Shown: positions 8,522 to 17,000 of the stretch, piece by piece
Layout: every line of letters begins with the position of its first letter
Numbering within the stretch: the stretch's first letter is position 1
Assembly: GCF_943736975.1 (NCBI RefSeq)
Contig: NZ_CALSFO010000007.1
Coordinates: forward strand, 1 to 64,000
Direction of reading: 5' to 3'
Length of the DNA: 64,000 nucleotides
Source: Streptococcus sp. Marseille-Q0941
GTDB taxonomy: Bacteria > Bacillota > Bacilli > Lactobacillales > Streptococcaceae
Notes under the pieces: generated by a model
The model's input: the letters and a program-made list of their open reading frames with translations, nothing else
Told to the model about the DNA's origin: nothing
The model's database searches: none
Program-made: the position numbers and the translations under genes

Positions 8522-8968
8522 ATGAGAAAAAGAGAACGTCATCAGCTGATCAAGCGAATGATTACAGAAGAAAAATTAGGAACTCAAAAGGAAATTCAAG
8601 ATCGATTGGAAGCCTGTGATGTCTTTGTGACACAAACGACATTATCCCGTGATTTGCGAGAGCTTGGCTTAACCAAAGTTAAGAAAAACGATGTTGTCTA
8701 CTATGTACTAGCAAATGAGACAGAGAAGATTGATTTGGTCGAATTTCTTTCGCACCACTTAGAGGGTGTTGCAAGGGCTGAATTTACCCTGGTTCTCCAT
8801 ACGAAACTTGGAGAAGCATCTGTTTTAGCCAATGTAGTCGATTCAAATAAAGATGGGTGGATCTTAGGTACAGTTGCTGGAGCCAATACCCTTTTGGTTA
8901 TCTGTAAAGATCAACATGCTGCTAAAGTCATGGAAGAACGCTTGCTTGAGCTAATGGAAAATAGATAA
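8522..8968 (+). CDS. argR: ArgR-family arginine repressor
   Basis: A 148-aa ArgR/AhrC regulator: N-terminal winged helix (KRERHQLIKRMI..TQKEIQDRLE..VTQTTLSRDLRELGL, residues 2-50) and a C-terminal arginine-binding and oligomerisation domain (about 78-148) with DSNKDGWILGTVAGANTLLVIC. The family binds ARG boxes as a hexamer with arginine as corepressor. Streptococci carry several paralogues (ArgR, AhrC, ArgR2); this one, next to argS and mutS, is the copy linked with hexA. AAAGGAT lies before the ATG. Confidence 0.93.
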   Translation: MRKRERHQLIKRMITEEKLGTQKEIQDRLEACDVFVTQTTLSRDLRELGLTKVKKNDVVYYVLANETEKIDLVEFLSHHLEGVARAEFTLVLHTKLGEASVLANVVDSNKDGWILGTVAGANTLLVICKDQHAAKVMEERLLELMENR

Positions 8969-9014
8969 GGTCTTGAGAGCTTCTCTCAGGACTGTTTTTA
9001 CAAGGAGAGAGTAA

Positions 9015-11549
9015 ATGACTACTGAAAAATTATCACCTGGGATGCAACAGTATGTGGATATCAAAAAACAATATCCAGATGCTTTTTTGCTTTTTCGCAT
9101 GGGTGATTTTTATGAGTTGTTTTATGAAGATGCCGTCAATGCTGCACAGATACTAGAAATCTCACTGACCAGTCGCAATAAAAATGCTGAAAATCCTATT
9201 CCTATGGCAGGTGTACCCTATCACTCTGCCCAACAGTACATCGATGTCCTAGTTGAGCGTGGCTACAAGGTTGCCATCGCTGAACAGATGGAAGATCCCA
9301 AACAAGCTGTGGGTGTCGTTAAACGTGAAGTTGTTCAGGTTATTACACCAGGGACAGTCGTTGACAGTAGCAAGCCAGATAGTCAGAACAACTTTTTGGT
9401 AGCTATTGATCGTAATGGGTCTCAATATGGTTTGGCCTACATGGACCTGGTGACAGGTGATTTTTATGTGACAGGACTATCAGATTTTTCTCTAGTCTGT
9501 GGTGAAATCCGCAATCTCAAGGCCAGAGAAGTAGTGCTTGGTTACGAACTATCCGAAGCGGAAGAACAGATTCTCAGTCGTCAAATGAATCTCGTACTTT
9601 CCTATGAACAAGAAATCTATGAAGATCTACATCTGTTAGATTCAGAATTGGCATCTGTTGAAGGAGCAGCTAGTGGTAAACTTCTCCAGTATGTCCATCG
9701 GACACAGATGAGAGAATTGAACCACTTGAAGCCTGTTATCCGTTATGAAATCAAAGATTTCTTGCAGATGGATTTTGCGACCAAGGCTAGTCTTGATTTG
9801 GTTGAAAATGCTCGCTCAGGCAAGAAACAAGGCAGTCTTTTCTGGTTGCTAGATGAGACTAAAACTGCCATGGGGATGCGTCTTCTACGTTCTTGGATTC
9901 AACGTCCTTTGATTGATAAGGAACGAATCGTCCAACGTCAAGAGGTGGTGCAGGTCTTTCTTGACCACTTCTTTGAGCGTAGTGATTTGACAGACAGCCT
10001 CAAGGGAGTTTATGATATCGAACGTTTGGCTAGTCGTGTTTCTTTTGGCAAAACCAATCCCAAAGACCTCTTGCAATTAGCCACTACCTTAGGAAGTGTT
10101 CCACGAATTCGAGCAATTTTAGAAGGAATGGAGCAACCAGCTCTAACTTATCTCATTGAACAACTAGATGCTATCCCTGAGTTGGAAAGCCTGATAAGTG
10201 CTTCCATTGCCCCTGAGGCTCCTCATGTGATTACAGAGGGAGGAATTATTCGAACAGGCTTTGATGAGACCTTGGATAAATACCGTCGTGTGCTGAGAGA
10301 AGGGACCAGCTGGATTGCTGAGATCGAGGCCAAGGAAAGAGAAAACTCTGGCATCAATAATCTCAAGATTGACTACAATAAAAAAGACGGTTACTATTTC
10401 CATGTGACCAACTCGCAGTTAGGGAATGTTCCAGCCCACTTTTTCCGTAAGGCTACGCTAAAAAACTCGGAACGTTTTGGAACAGAGGAGTTGGCGCGTA
10501 TCGAGGGAGAAATGCTAGAGGCGCGTGAGAAATCCGCAAACCTAGAGTACGAAATCTTTATGCGAATCCGTGAGGAGGTTGGCAAGTATATTCAACGCCT
10601 GCAAGCCCTAGCTCAAGGAATCGCTACTGTCGATGTCTTGCAAGGCTTGGCAGTTGTGGCAGAAAAGCAACACCTGATTCGACCAGAGTTTGGACAAGAT
10701 TCTAGAATTGATATCCAAAATGGTCGTCACGCTGTTGTTGAGAAAGTCATGGGAGCCCAGACTTATATTCCGAACAGCATCCAAATGGATGAAGCTACCA
10801 GTATCCAGCTGATTACAGGACCTAACATGAGCGGGAAGTCAACTTATATGCGTCAGTTGGCTATAACAGCAGTTATGGCCCAGATGGGATCATATGTGCC
10901 CGCAGAAAGTGCTCGTTTGCCAATCTTTGATGCGATCTTCACTCGTATTGGTGCAGCGGATGACTTGGTTTCAGGTCAATCCACCTTTATGGTCGAGATG
11001 ATGGAGGCTAATAATGCTATTAGTCATGCGACTGAGAAATCCCTGATTCTCTTTGATGAGTTGGGACGCGGAACGGCAACCTATGACGGCATGGCTTTAG
11101 CCCAGTCTATCATTGAGTACATCCATGAGCATATCGGTGCCAAGACTCTCTTTGCAACGCACTACCATGAATTAACAAGTCTGGAAGCTAGTCTTGAACA
11201 TCTAGTAAATGTACATGTGGCTACGCTGGAACAAAATGGTCAGGTTACTTTCCTTCATAAGATAGAACCAGGACCAGCTGACAAATCATACGGTATCCAT
11301 GTAGCGAAGATTGCTGGACTACCGGCAGACTTGCTAAAAAGAGCTGATACTATTTTAGCTCAGTTAGAGAGTCAAGGCCAGGGTAATCCACTTTCTATCA
11401 ATCAAAGGAACGTTGTCAATGAGCAAATGTCTCTCTTTGATGAAAAAGAAGAAAGTCCTATCCTAGCAGAATTGGCTGAAGTAGATGTTTACAATATGAC
11501 ACCGATGCAAGCCATGAACCTCTTGCTAGAATGGAAGCAAACATTATAA
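9015..11549 (+). CDS. mutS: DNA mismatch repair protein MutS (HexA)
   Basis: An 844-aa MutS of normal length that recognises mismatches and small loops and starts repair with MutL (HexB). The mismatch-reading GDFYE motif is at Phe32/Glu34, followed by connector, core and clamp regions. The ATPase has Walker [10 protein letters not shown] near residue 602 and the [12 protein letters not shown] Walker B / D-loop about 80 residues on. The C-terminal end with MSLFDE and [10 protein letters not shown] is typical. AGGAGAG precedes the ATG. The gene follows argR by 46 nt, probably co-transcribed, and ends at a strong terminator. Confidence 0.97.
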   Translation: MTTEKLSPGMQQYVDIKKQYPDAFLLFRMGDFYELFYEDAVNAAQILEISLTSRNKNAENPIPMAGVPYHSAQQYIDVLVERGYKVAIAEQMEDPKQAVGVVKREVVQVITPGTVVDSSKPDSQNNFLVAIDRNGSQYGLAYMDLVTGDFYVTGLSDFSLVCGEIRNLKAREVVLGYELSEAEEQILSRQMNLVLSYEQEIYEDLHLLDSELASVEGAASGKLLQYVHRTQMRELNHLKPVIRYEIKDFLQMDFATKASLDLVENARSGKKQGSLFWLLDETKTAMGMRLLRSWIQRPLIDKERIVQRQEVVQVFLDHFFERSDLTDSLKGVYDIERLASRVSFGKTNPKDLLQLATTLGSVPRIRAILEGMEQPALTYLIEQLDAIPELESLISASIAPEAPHVITEGGIIRTGFDETLDKYRRVLREGTSWIAEIEAKERENSGINNLKIDYNKKDGYYFHVTNSQLGNVPAHFFRKATLKNSERFGTEELARIEGEMLEAREKSANLEYEIFMRIREEVGKYIQRLQALAQGIATVDVLQGLAVVAEKQHLIRPEFGQDSRIDIQNGRHAVVEKVMGAQTYIPNSIQMDEATSIQLITGPNMSGKSTYMRQLAITAVMAQMGSYVPAESARLPIFDAIFTRIGAADDLVSGQSTFMVEMMEANNAISHATEKSLILFDELGRGTATYDGMALAQSIIEYIHEHIGAKTLFATHYHELTSLEASLEHLVNVHVATLEQNGQVTFLHKIEPGPADKSYGIHVAKIAGLPADLLKRADTILAQLESQGQGNPLSINQRNVVNEQMSLFDEKEESPILAELAEVDVYNMTPMQAMNLLLEWKQTL

Positions 11550-11551
11550 GC

Positions 11552-11583
11552 AAAAACCCACTCACAAAACGGAGTGGGTTTTT
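11552..11583. terminator. Bidirectional terminator of mutS and the DUF3021 gene
   Basis: Perfect stem AAAAACCCACTC / GAGTGGGTTTTT with an 8-nt loop, between convergent genes. Confidence 0.9.
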
Positions 11584-11588
11584 GGGTC

Positions 11589-12047
11589 TTATTTTTTCTT
11601 AGCTAATAGTTGGTTGATATGGGCAACCTTCTTTGATTCTCTTTTATAGAGAATCGTCCAAATGATGAGGTAGACGATGGCAAACTCTGGGATGAGTTGG
11701 AGGAGGAAGAGCCAGTTTAATGGGAACCAGCCTGCTAGGATTGCTAAAGGGACAAAGCCTAGTAGCATGAGGAAGAAGTGAGTGACAGTCGCACGAAGAA
11801 GGCTCCAATCTTGAGAGAATAGACGGCTACCAAAACTAAAGAGTACTCCAATAGCTGCCCAGATAACCGTAGAGTAAAGTAAGACTAGGGAACCATGGAC
11901 TTGATGCTCTCTCATGAATTGACCAACGGGCGATTCATAGCTTAGAGGTGCGTAGTAGCTTGGTGAATAGATAAAAGAAAAGATAATAGATAGGGTGAGG
12001 CCGATGAGGATACCAGTTGTGGCATCGTGGAATACTTGTTTTTTCAT
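11589..12047 (-). CDS. DUF3021-family membrane protein
   Basis: A 152-aa protein with four hydrophobic helices (about 12-30, 52-72, 84-106, 112-132) and a basic tail ending AKKK, matching the DUF3021 layout. Its ATG overlaps the stop codon of the LytTR gene (ATGA), so the two are translated as a pair. In streptococci, LytTR regulator plus small membrane protein pairs form LytTR regulatory systems in which the membrane protein holds the regulator inactive (known for HdrRM and BrsRM of S. mutans); that role is inferred here from the arrangement. Confidence 0.8.
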   Translation of the reverse strand: MKKQVFHDATTGILIGLTLSIIFSFIYSPSYYAPLSYESPVGQFMREHQVHGSLVLLYSTVIWAAIGVLFSFGSRLFSQDWSLLRATVTHFFLMLLGFVPLAILAGWFPLNWLFLLQLIPEFAIVYLIIWTILYKRESKKVAHINQLLAKKK

Positions 12048-12484
12048 AGTTCTAATTTCTCCTTAATAGTTTTGAGGTAACGGCGAGATGAGTAGGTGAA
12101 ACTGTCGTTTTTTAGATAGATTTCAATCAAGCCGTTAGAGGTTAATTTTAGATGACTGATTGCATCAATGTTGACAATTTCGGATTGGGAAATTTGGATA
12201 AAGGAAGCAGGTAGGGTTTCACTTGCTTGGTAGAGACGAATGTCAAGTGTATAGGTTTGGCTATCCGTTTCGGCCAGAACCTTACGATTTTCAATGTAGA
12301 CACGCTGAATTTTGCTAATCTGAATCAAGTAGACTTGGTCTTGGAATTTTCCTTTAAGAGTTTCTTTTTGTTCAAGATTTTGTACAAAGTCCTGAACTTT
12401 TTGAACTCGAGTGGACAAGATTGGCGCTTCGATTATGATTTGTTCTTCAGTATGTTGTGCATCAATGTCAAGTCTGACTTTCAT
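12044..12484 (-). CDS. LytTR-domain DNA-binding regulator
   Basis: A 146-aa protein starting at 12484, where AAAGGAG lies 5 nt upstream; the longer frame from 12544 lacks a site. The C-terminal two thirds is a LytTR domain (about 50-146): KIQRVYIENRKVLAETDSQTYTL, SFIQISQSEIVNIDAI, then LKNDSFTYSSRRYLKTIKEKL, the usual last strand and helix. There is no receiver domain, so it is not a classical response regulator. It is the first gene of a two-gene operon with the DUF3021 membrane protein. Targets unknown. Confidence 0.85.
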   Translation of the reverse strand: MKVRLDIDAQHTEEQIIIEAPILSTRVQKVQDFVQNLEQKETLKGKFQDQVYLIQISKIQRVYIENRKVLAETDSQTYTLDIRLYQASETLPASFIQISQSEIVNIDAISHLKLTSNGLIEIYLKNDSFTYSSRRYLKTIKEKLEL

Positions 12485-12660
12485 AATTTCTCCTTTATAA
12501 AGTTGTAATAGAGATCTCTTGCTTACAAATCTATTAAACACCATTTTGTCGACAAATACAAGAAGCTTTGTCTATGTGGTCGGTTGAAGAGTCTATCTGG
12601 TAGGCGAACGTTTTCAGATAGATTTATGATCCAAGAAGTCAAAAAATAAGAAGAAATATA
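12485..12660. other. Intergenic region between the LytTR operon and the str operon
   Basis: No gene. A perfect 12-bp palindrome, TTTGTCGACAAA, is at 12545-12556, about 60 nt upstream of the LytTR start and next to its probable -10 (TTTAAT on the minus strand). It may be an operator for that pair. Confidence 0.5.
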
Positions 12661-12690
12661 TTGACAAAAATAGAAAAAAAGTGGTACAAT
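12661..12690 (+). promoter_or_regulatory. Strong promoter of rpsL-rpsG
   Basis: Consensus TTGACA, an 18-bp spacer and TACAAT preceded by TGG (extended -10). Transcription should start near 12697, giving a leader of about 130 nt. Confidence 0.8.
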
Positions 12691-12696
12691 GTTAGA

Positions 12697-12826
12697 CGGT
12701 ACTTTTTACTTTTGGTCTCTCAAGAGTGTACAGGGACGTGCTGACAAATGTTGCAAAAGTACACACAGATGATAGCTGTCACCAAGTGTATCATCACCAA
12801 AAATAAAAAAACACAGGAGAATGTAG
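12697..12826 (+). promoter_or_regulatory. Structured 5' leader of the rpsL-rpsG mRNA
   Basis: The leader can pair GTACTTTT (12699-12706) with AAAAGTAC (12755-12762) around an inner region. A second hairpin GATGATA / TATCATC (12768-12774 with 12789-12795) follows before the AGGAG site. A role in autogenous control of ribosomal proteins is plausible but not shown. Confidence 0.45.
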
Positions 12827-13243
12827 ATGCCTACAATTAACCAATTGGTTCGCAAACCGCGTAAATCAAAAGTAGAAAAATCTAAATCACCAGCTTTGAA
12901 CGTTGGTTACAACAGTCATAAAAAAGTTCAAACAAACGTTTCTTCACCACAAAAACGTGGTGTTGCAACTCGTGTTGGAACTATGACACCTAAAAAACCT
13001 AACTCTGCCCTTCGTAAATTCGCTCGTGTACGTTTGAGCAACCTTATCGAAGTTACTGCCTACATCCCAGGTATCGGACACAACTTGCAAGAGCACAGCG
13101 TGGTGCTTCTTCGCGGTGGACGTGTAAAAGACCTTCCAGGGGTACGTTACCATATCGTCCGTGGTGCACTTGATACTGCAGGTGTTAACGATCGTAAACA
13201 AGGCCGTTCTAAATACGGTACTAAACGTCCGAAAAAAGCATAA
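12827..13243 (+). CDS. rpsL: 30S ribosomal protein S12
   Basis: Complete S12, 138 aa, of normal Firmicute length, part of the decoding centre. It starts [13 protein letters not shown] with an AGGAG site. The two segments that mutate to streptomycin resistance, [11 protein letters not shown] and [13 protein letters not shown], read as wild type, so this allele predicts streptomycin sensitivity at the S12 level. Codon use is strongly biased, as for highly expressed genes. rpsG follows after 19 nt. Confidence 0.98.
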   Translation: MPTINQLVRKPRKSKVEKSKSPALNVGYNSHKKVQTNVSSPQKRGVATRVGTMTPKKPNSALRKFARVRLSNLIEVTAYIPGIGHNLQEHSVVLLRGGRVKDLPGVRYHIVRGALDTAGVNDRKQGRSKYGTKRPKKA

Positions 13244-13262
13244 GGAAAGGGGATAAAGAGAA

Positions 13263-13733
13263 ATGAGTCGTAAAAATAGAGCTCCAAAACGTGAAGTATT
13301 GCCAGATCCGCTTTACAATTCACAACTAGTTACTCGTCTTATCAACCGCGTTATGCTTGATGGTAAACGTGGTACAGCTGCTTCAATCGTTTACGGTGCT
13401 TTTGAGCAAATCAAAGAAGCTACTGGTAACGATGCACTTGAAGTCTTTGAAACAGCTATGGAAAACATCATGCCTGTACTTGAAGTACGTGCACGTCGTG
13501 TTGGTGGATCTAACTACCAAGTTCCAGTTGAAGTTCGTCCAGAACGTCGTACAACACTTGGACTTCGTTGGTTGGTAACAATCGCTCGCCTTCGTGGTGA
13601 ACACACAATGCAAGACCGTCTTGCAAAAGAAATCTTGGACGCTGCTAACAACACTGGTGCAGCAGTTAAGAAACGTGAAGACACTCACCGTATGGCTGAA
13701 GCTAACCGTGCCTTCGCACACTTCCGTTGGTAA
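13263..13733 (+). CDS. rpsG: 30S ribosomal protein S7
   Basis: Complete 156-aa S7, which nucleates the 30S head by binding the 3' domain of 16S rRNA. It reads [16 protein letters not shown], then [18 protein letters not shown], and ends NRAFAHFRW, all characteristic. GGAAAGGGG precedes the start. It is the second gene of the str operon; a structured intergenic region and a terminator lie between it and fusA. Confidence 0.98.
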   Translation: MSRKNRAPKREVLPDPLYNSQLVTRLINRVMLDGKRGTAASIVYGAFEQIKEATGNDALEVFETAMENIMPVLEVRARRVGGSNYQVPVEVRPERRTTLGLRWLVTIARLRGEHTMQDRLAKEILDAANNTGAAVKKREDTHRMAEANRAFAHFRW

Positions 13734-13755
13734 GATAGGATGCGAAAGCGTTAAG

Positions 13756-13905
13756 AAAGTCCAAGAGAAAATAGGGAATCGAAGTAGGTTGCGATTGCAA
13801 CCAATGAGATTCATCTTTTTCTCCAGACTTTTAGCTTGAGTTCAACTTAGCTAACTTAAGCTTTAGCCCGAGTTCAATTCAACTTCCCATCTCACAAGTT
13901 GAAAC
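13756..13905 (+). promoter_or_regulatory. Series of three stem-loops downstream of rpsG
   Basis: An 76-nt nested hairpin (13756-13831) pairs AAAGTC and GAGAAAA with TTTTCTC and GACTTT, then GAATC with GATTC, then GGTTGC with GCAACC around a GATT loop. A second, AGCTT.AGTT / AACT.AAGCT, spans about 13833-13862, and a third, TTCAACTT / AAGTTGAA, about 13881-13905. This looks like a folded 3' untranslated region or processing signal of the rpsL-rpsG transcript. Confidence 0.5.
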
Positions 13906-13929
13906 CAACAAAAACATGAAAACATTGAG

Positions 13930-13957
13930 AACGGGTAGGTCCTGCCTATCCGTTTTT
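13930..13957 (+). terminator. Terminator between rpsG and fusA
   Basis: Stem ACGGGTAGG / CCTATCCGT (one G-T pair) followed by TTTTT. fusA therefore has its own promoter. Confidence 0.8.
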
Positions 13958-13970
13958 ATTAAAATCGTGT

Positions 13971-13976
13971 TATAAT
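13971..13976 (+). promoter_or_regulatory. -10 element of the fusA promoter
   Basis: TATAAT about 38 nt before the fusA start and directly after the terminator. TG in the GTGT before it gives a partial extended -10; the -35 is weak. Confidence 0.55.
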
Positions 13977-14013
13977 AGAATAGAAATTAAAATAAATAGG
14001 AGAAACAAACCTC

Positions 14014-16095
14014 ATGGCACGCGAATTTTCACTTGAAAAAACTCGTAATATCGGTATCATGGCTCACGTCGATGCTGGTAAAACAACAACTACTGAGCGT
14101 ATTCTTTACTACACTGGTAAAATCCACAAAATCGGTGAAACTCACGAAGGTGCGTCACAAATGGACTGGATGGAGCAAGAGCAAGAACGTGGTATCACTA
14201 TCACATCTGCTGCGACAACAGCTCAATGGAACAACCACCGCGTAAACATCATCGATACACCAGGACACGTGGACTTCACAATCGAAGTACAGCGTTCTCT
14301 TCGTGTATTGGATGGTGCAGTTACCGTTCTTGACTCACAATCAGGTGTTGAGCCTCAAACTGAAACAGTTTGGCGTCAAGCAACTGAGTACGGAGTTCCA
14401 CGTATCGTATTTGCCAACAAAATGGACAAAATCGGTGCTGACTTCCTTTACTCAGTAAGCACACTTCACGATCGTCTTCAAGCAAACGCACACCCAATCC
14501 AATTGCCAATCGGTGCTGAAGATGACTTCCGTGGTATCATCGACTTGATCAAGATGAAAGCTGAAATCTATACGAACGACCTTGGTACAGATATCCTTGA
14601 AGAAGACATCCCAGCTGAATACCTTGACCAAGCTCAAGAGTACCGTGAAAAATTGGTGGAAGCAGTTGCTGAAACTGATGAAGACTTGATGATGAAATAC
14701 CTTGAAGGTGAAGAAATCACTAACGAAGAATTGAAAGCTGCTATCCGTAAAGCGACTATCAACGTTGAATTCTTCCCAGTATTGTGTGGTTCAGCCTTCA
14801 AGAACAAGGGTGTTCAATTGATGCTTGATGCGGTTATCGACTATCTTCCAAGCCCACTTGACATCCCAGCGATCAAAGGTATCAACCCAGATACAGATGA
14901 AGAAGAAACTCGTCCTGCATCTGATGAAGAGCCATTTGCAGCTCTTGCCTTCAAGATCATGACTGACCCATTCGTAGGTCGTTTGACATTCTTCCGTGTT
15001 TACTCAGGTGTTCTTCAATCAGGTTCTTACGTATTGAACACTTCTAAAGGTAAACGTGAACGTATCGGACGTATCCTTCAAATGCACGCTAACAGCCGTC
15101 AAGAAATCGACACTGTTTACTCAGGTGATATCGCTGCTGCCGTTGGTTTGAAAGATACTACAACTGGTGACTCATTGACAGATGAAAAAGCTAAAATCAT
15201 CCTTGAGTCAATCAACGTTCCAGAACCAGTTATCCAATTGATGGTTGAGCCAAAATCTAAAGCTGACCAAGACAAGATGGGTATCGCCCTTCAAAAATTG
15301 GCTGAAGAAGATCCAACATTCCGCGTTGAAACAAACGTTGAAACTGGTGAAACAGTTATCTCTGGTATGGGTGAACTTCACCTTGACGTCCTTGTTGACC
15401 GTATGCGCCGTGAGTTCAAAGTTGAAGCGAACGTAGGTGCTCCTCAAGTATCTTACCGTGAAACATTCCGCGCTTCTACTCAAGCACGTGGATTCTTCAA
15501 ACGTCAGTCTGGTGGTAAAGGTCAATTCGGTGATGTATGGATTGAATTTACTCCAAACGAAGAAGGTAAAGGATTCGAATTCGAAAACGCAATCGTCGGT
15601 GGTGTGGTTCCTCGTGAATTTATCCCAGCGGTTGAAAAAGGTTTGGTAGAATCTATGGCTAACGGTGTTCTTGCAGGTTACCCAATGGTTGACGTGAAAG
15701 CTAAGCTTTACGATGGTTCATACCACGATGTCGACTCATCAGAAACTGCCTTCAAGATCGCGGCTTCACTTGCCCTTAAAGAAGCTGCGAAGACTGCACA
15801 ACCAGCTATCCTTGAGCCAATGATGCTTGTAACAATCACTGTTCCAGAAGAAAACCTTGGTGATGTTATGGGTCACGTAACTGCTCGTCGTGGACGTGTA
15901 GATGGTATGGAAGCTCACGGTAACAGCCAAATCGTTCGTGCTTACGTTCCACTTGCTGAAATGTTTGGTTACGCAACAGTTCTTCGTTCTGCATCTCAAG
16001 GACGTGGTACATTCATGATGGTATTCGACCACTACGAAGATGTACCTAAGTCAGTACAAGAAGAAATCATTAAGAAAAACAAAGGTGAAGACTAA
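14014..16095 (+). CDS. fusA: Elongation factor G
   Basis: A 693-aa translational GTPase that drives ribosomal translocation and, with RRF, recycling. The G motifs are all present: AHVDAGKTT (G1), RGITITSAA (G2), DTPGHVDF (G3), NKMDKIGAD (G4) and the GSAFKNKG G5 region. Domains II-V follow, with the domain IV loop QFGDVWIEF and the domain V end [18 protein letters not shown]. Normal length, strong high-expression codon bias, AGGAG site before the ATG. Confidence 0.98.
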   Translation: MAREFSLEKTRNIGIMAHVDAGKTTTTERILYYTGKIHKIGETHEGASQMDWMEQEQERGITITSAATTAQWNNHRVNIIDTPGHVDFTIEVQRSLRVLDGAVTVLDSQSGVEPQTETVWRQATEYGVPRIVFANKMDKIGADFLYSVSTLHDRLQANAHPIQLPIGAEDDFRGIIDLIKMKAEIYTNDLGTDILEEDIPAEYLDQAQEYREKLVEAVAETDEDLMMKYLEGEEITNEELKAAIRKATINVEFFPVLCGSAFKNKGVQLMLDAVIDYLPSPLDIPAIKGINPDTDEEETRPASDEEPFAALAFKIMTDPFVGRLTFFRVYSGVLQSGSYVLNTSKGKRERIGRILQMHANSRQEIDTVYSGDIAAAVGLKDTTTGDSLTDEKAKIILESINVPEPVIQLMVEPKSKADQDKMGIALQKLAEEDPTFRVETNVETGETVISGMGELHLDVLVDRMRREFKVEANVGAPQVSYRETFRASTQARGFFKRQSGGKGQFGDVWIEFTPNEEGKGFEFENAIVGGVVPREFIPAVEKGLVESMANGVLAGYPMVDVKAKLYDGSYHDVDSSETAFKIAASLALKEAAKTAQPAILEPMMLVTITVPEENLGDVMGHVTARRGRVDGMEAHGNSQIVRAYVPLAEMFGYATVLRSASQGRGTFMMVFDHYEDVPKSVQEEIIKKNKGED

Positions 16096-16110
16096 TTTGT
16101 CGCCACTATA

Positions 16111-16136
16111 AAAGAAGTCACTTTGTGGCTTCTTTT
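16111..16136 (+). terminator. fusA terminator
   Basis: Stem AAAGAAGTCAC / GTGGCTTCTTT with a TTT loop and a T-rich tail, 15 nt after fusA. Confidence 0.85.
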
Positions 16137-16149
16137 TCAGCTGTTGTGG

Positions 16150-16171
16150 GTTGAATAAAAGCTAACATCTG
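16150..16171 (+). repeat. Left copy of the 22-bp direct repeat flanking the fusA-polC island
   Basis: A 22-bp sequence starting GTTGAATAAAAGC is repeated exactly at 18612-18633. Similarity continues a little further (AGGACAAT after each copy). The right copy runs into an intact terminator, whereas the left copy has only a degenerate version. Confidence 0.75.
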
Positions 16172-16202
16172 AGTCTAGGACAATAGTCCCTTGTCTCCCA
16201 AA

Positions 16203-16234
16203 AAAAGCAATGGTTTTTGCCGTTGCTTTTTGCA
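16203..16234 (+). terminator. Terminator-like hairpin in the island's left flank
   Basis: AAAAAGCAA.GG pairs with CC.TTGCTTTTT, giving a T-tailed hairpin of about 30 nt. Confidence 0.55.
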
Positions 16235-16294
16235 TATTTGCGATAGTCTTTGTAAAATATAATTTCACAATAAACTATTTAGAAAAGCTATTCC

Positions 16295-16533
16295 ATGTAT
16301 ATTCACTATAACAAAAATCAAACAACTTTATCATTAGAAATCAGTTCATTCTTGCCGCAAGATCATCTCGTTTTACTATTGAAAAAGTGGTGAATACCTT
16401 GGAGGAACGACACGTCCACGCCTTCTATCACGCCTTTAGTCGCCGTCTTATCACCCTAAAATGCTTTTATCTACTCTTTTGTTTGCCTATTCACAAGGGA
16501 TTTTCTCTGAAAGGTCAGTTAATAAGAGGTGAA
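16295..16533 (+). pseudogene. IS1182-family transposase fragment, frameshifted
   Basis: Translation from the ATG at 16295 gives MYIHYNKNQTTLSLEISSF then PQDHLV, the typical start of streptococcal IS1182-type transposases. It continues in another frame (TIEKVVNTLEERH, HAFYHAF) and then a third (KMLLSTLLFAYSQGIFS). At least two frameshifts and loss of the whole catalytic part make it a dead fragment of about 80 residues of N-terminus. It abuts the IS630-type fragment. Confidence 0.75.
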
Positions 16534-16563
16534 GTATCTTGAAGAAGATATCAGAGGATTTCA

Positions 16564-16901
16564 TTGGTTGCTGGGCTAATAAATGGCAAGTTAATCGCTC
16601 CAATGACTTACGAAGAGACGATGACGAGCGACTTTTTTGAAGCTTGGTTTCAGAAGTTTCTCTTACCAACATTAAACACGCCATCAGTTATTATTATGGA
16701 TAATGCAAGATTCCATAGAATGGGTAAGCTAGAGCTCTTATGTGAAGAATTTGGGCATGAACTTTTACCTCTTCCTCCCTACTCACCTGAGTACAATCCT
16801 ATTGAGAAGAAATGGGCTCATATTAAAAAGCATCTCAAAAAGGTATTACCAATTGCAATACTTTTTCCGAGGCTCTTTTATCTTATTCTTGTTTCAATTG
16901 A
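16564..16901 (+). pseudogene. IS630-family transposase C-terminal fragment
   Basis: The frame reads VAGLINGKLIAPMTY, then SVIIMDNARFHR and LPPYSPEYNPIEKKWAHIKK, the DDE catalytic core and C-terminal signature of IS630-Spn1-like transposases. The N-terminal half is missing. Near 16850 a frameshift moves the rest (NTFSEALLSYSCFN, then stop) out of frame. This is a fossil, joined to the IS1182 remnant and lying upstream of the LPXTG gene's promoter. Confidence 0.8.
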
Positions 16902-16933
16902 ATATAAAAATTCTAAAAAGTGTTGAAAAAGGC

Positions 16934-16962
16934 TTGACAAAGGGATTCGGGGGGGGTATAAT
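16934..16962 (+). promoter_or_regulatory. Promoter of the LPXTG gene with a G8 tract in the spacer
   Basis: Consensus TTGACA (16934-16939), a 17-bp spacer and consensus TATAAT (16957-16962). The last eight bases of the spacer are G (16949-16956). With eight Gs the spacing is exactly optimal; gain or loss of Gs would detune it. Confidence 0.8.
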
Positions 16963-17000
16963 ATAGGAGATATATTACAAAGTAAATTAGGAGTGATAAG

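Noticed and set aside
12945-13150. Streptomycin-resistance mutation in rpsL
   Set aside because: The lysines in [11 protein letters not shown] and GGRVKDLPG are the sensitive form.
13383-13814. 143-codon open frame antisense to rpsG
   Set aside because: Shadow of a highly codon-biased gene; no ribosome site and no protein-like composition.
15208-15525. 105-codon open frame antisense to fusA
   Set aside because: Mirror of the biased fusA codons, with no start signals.
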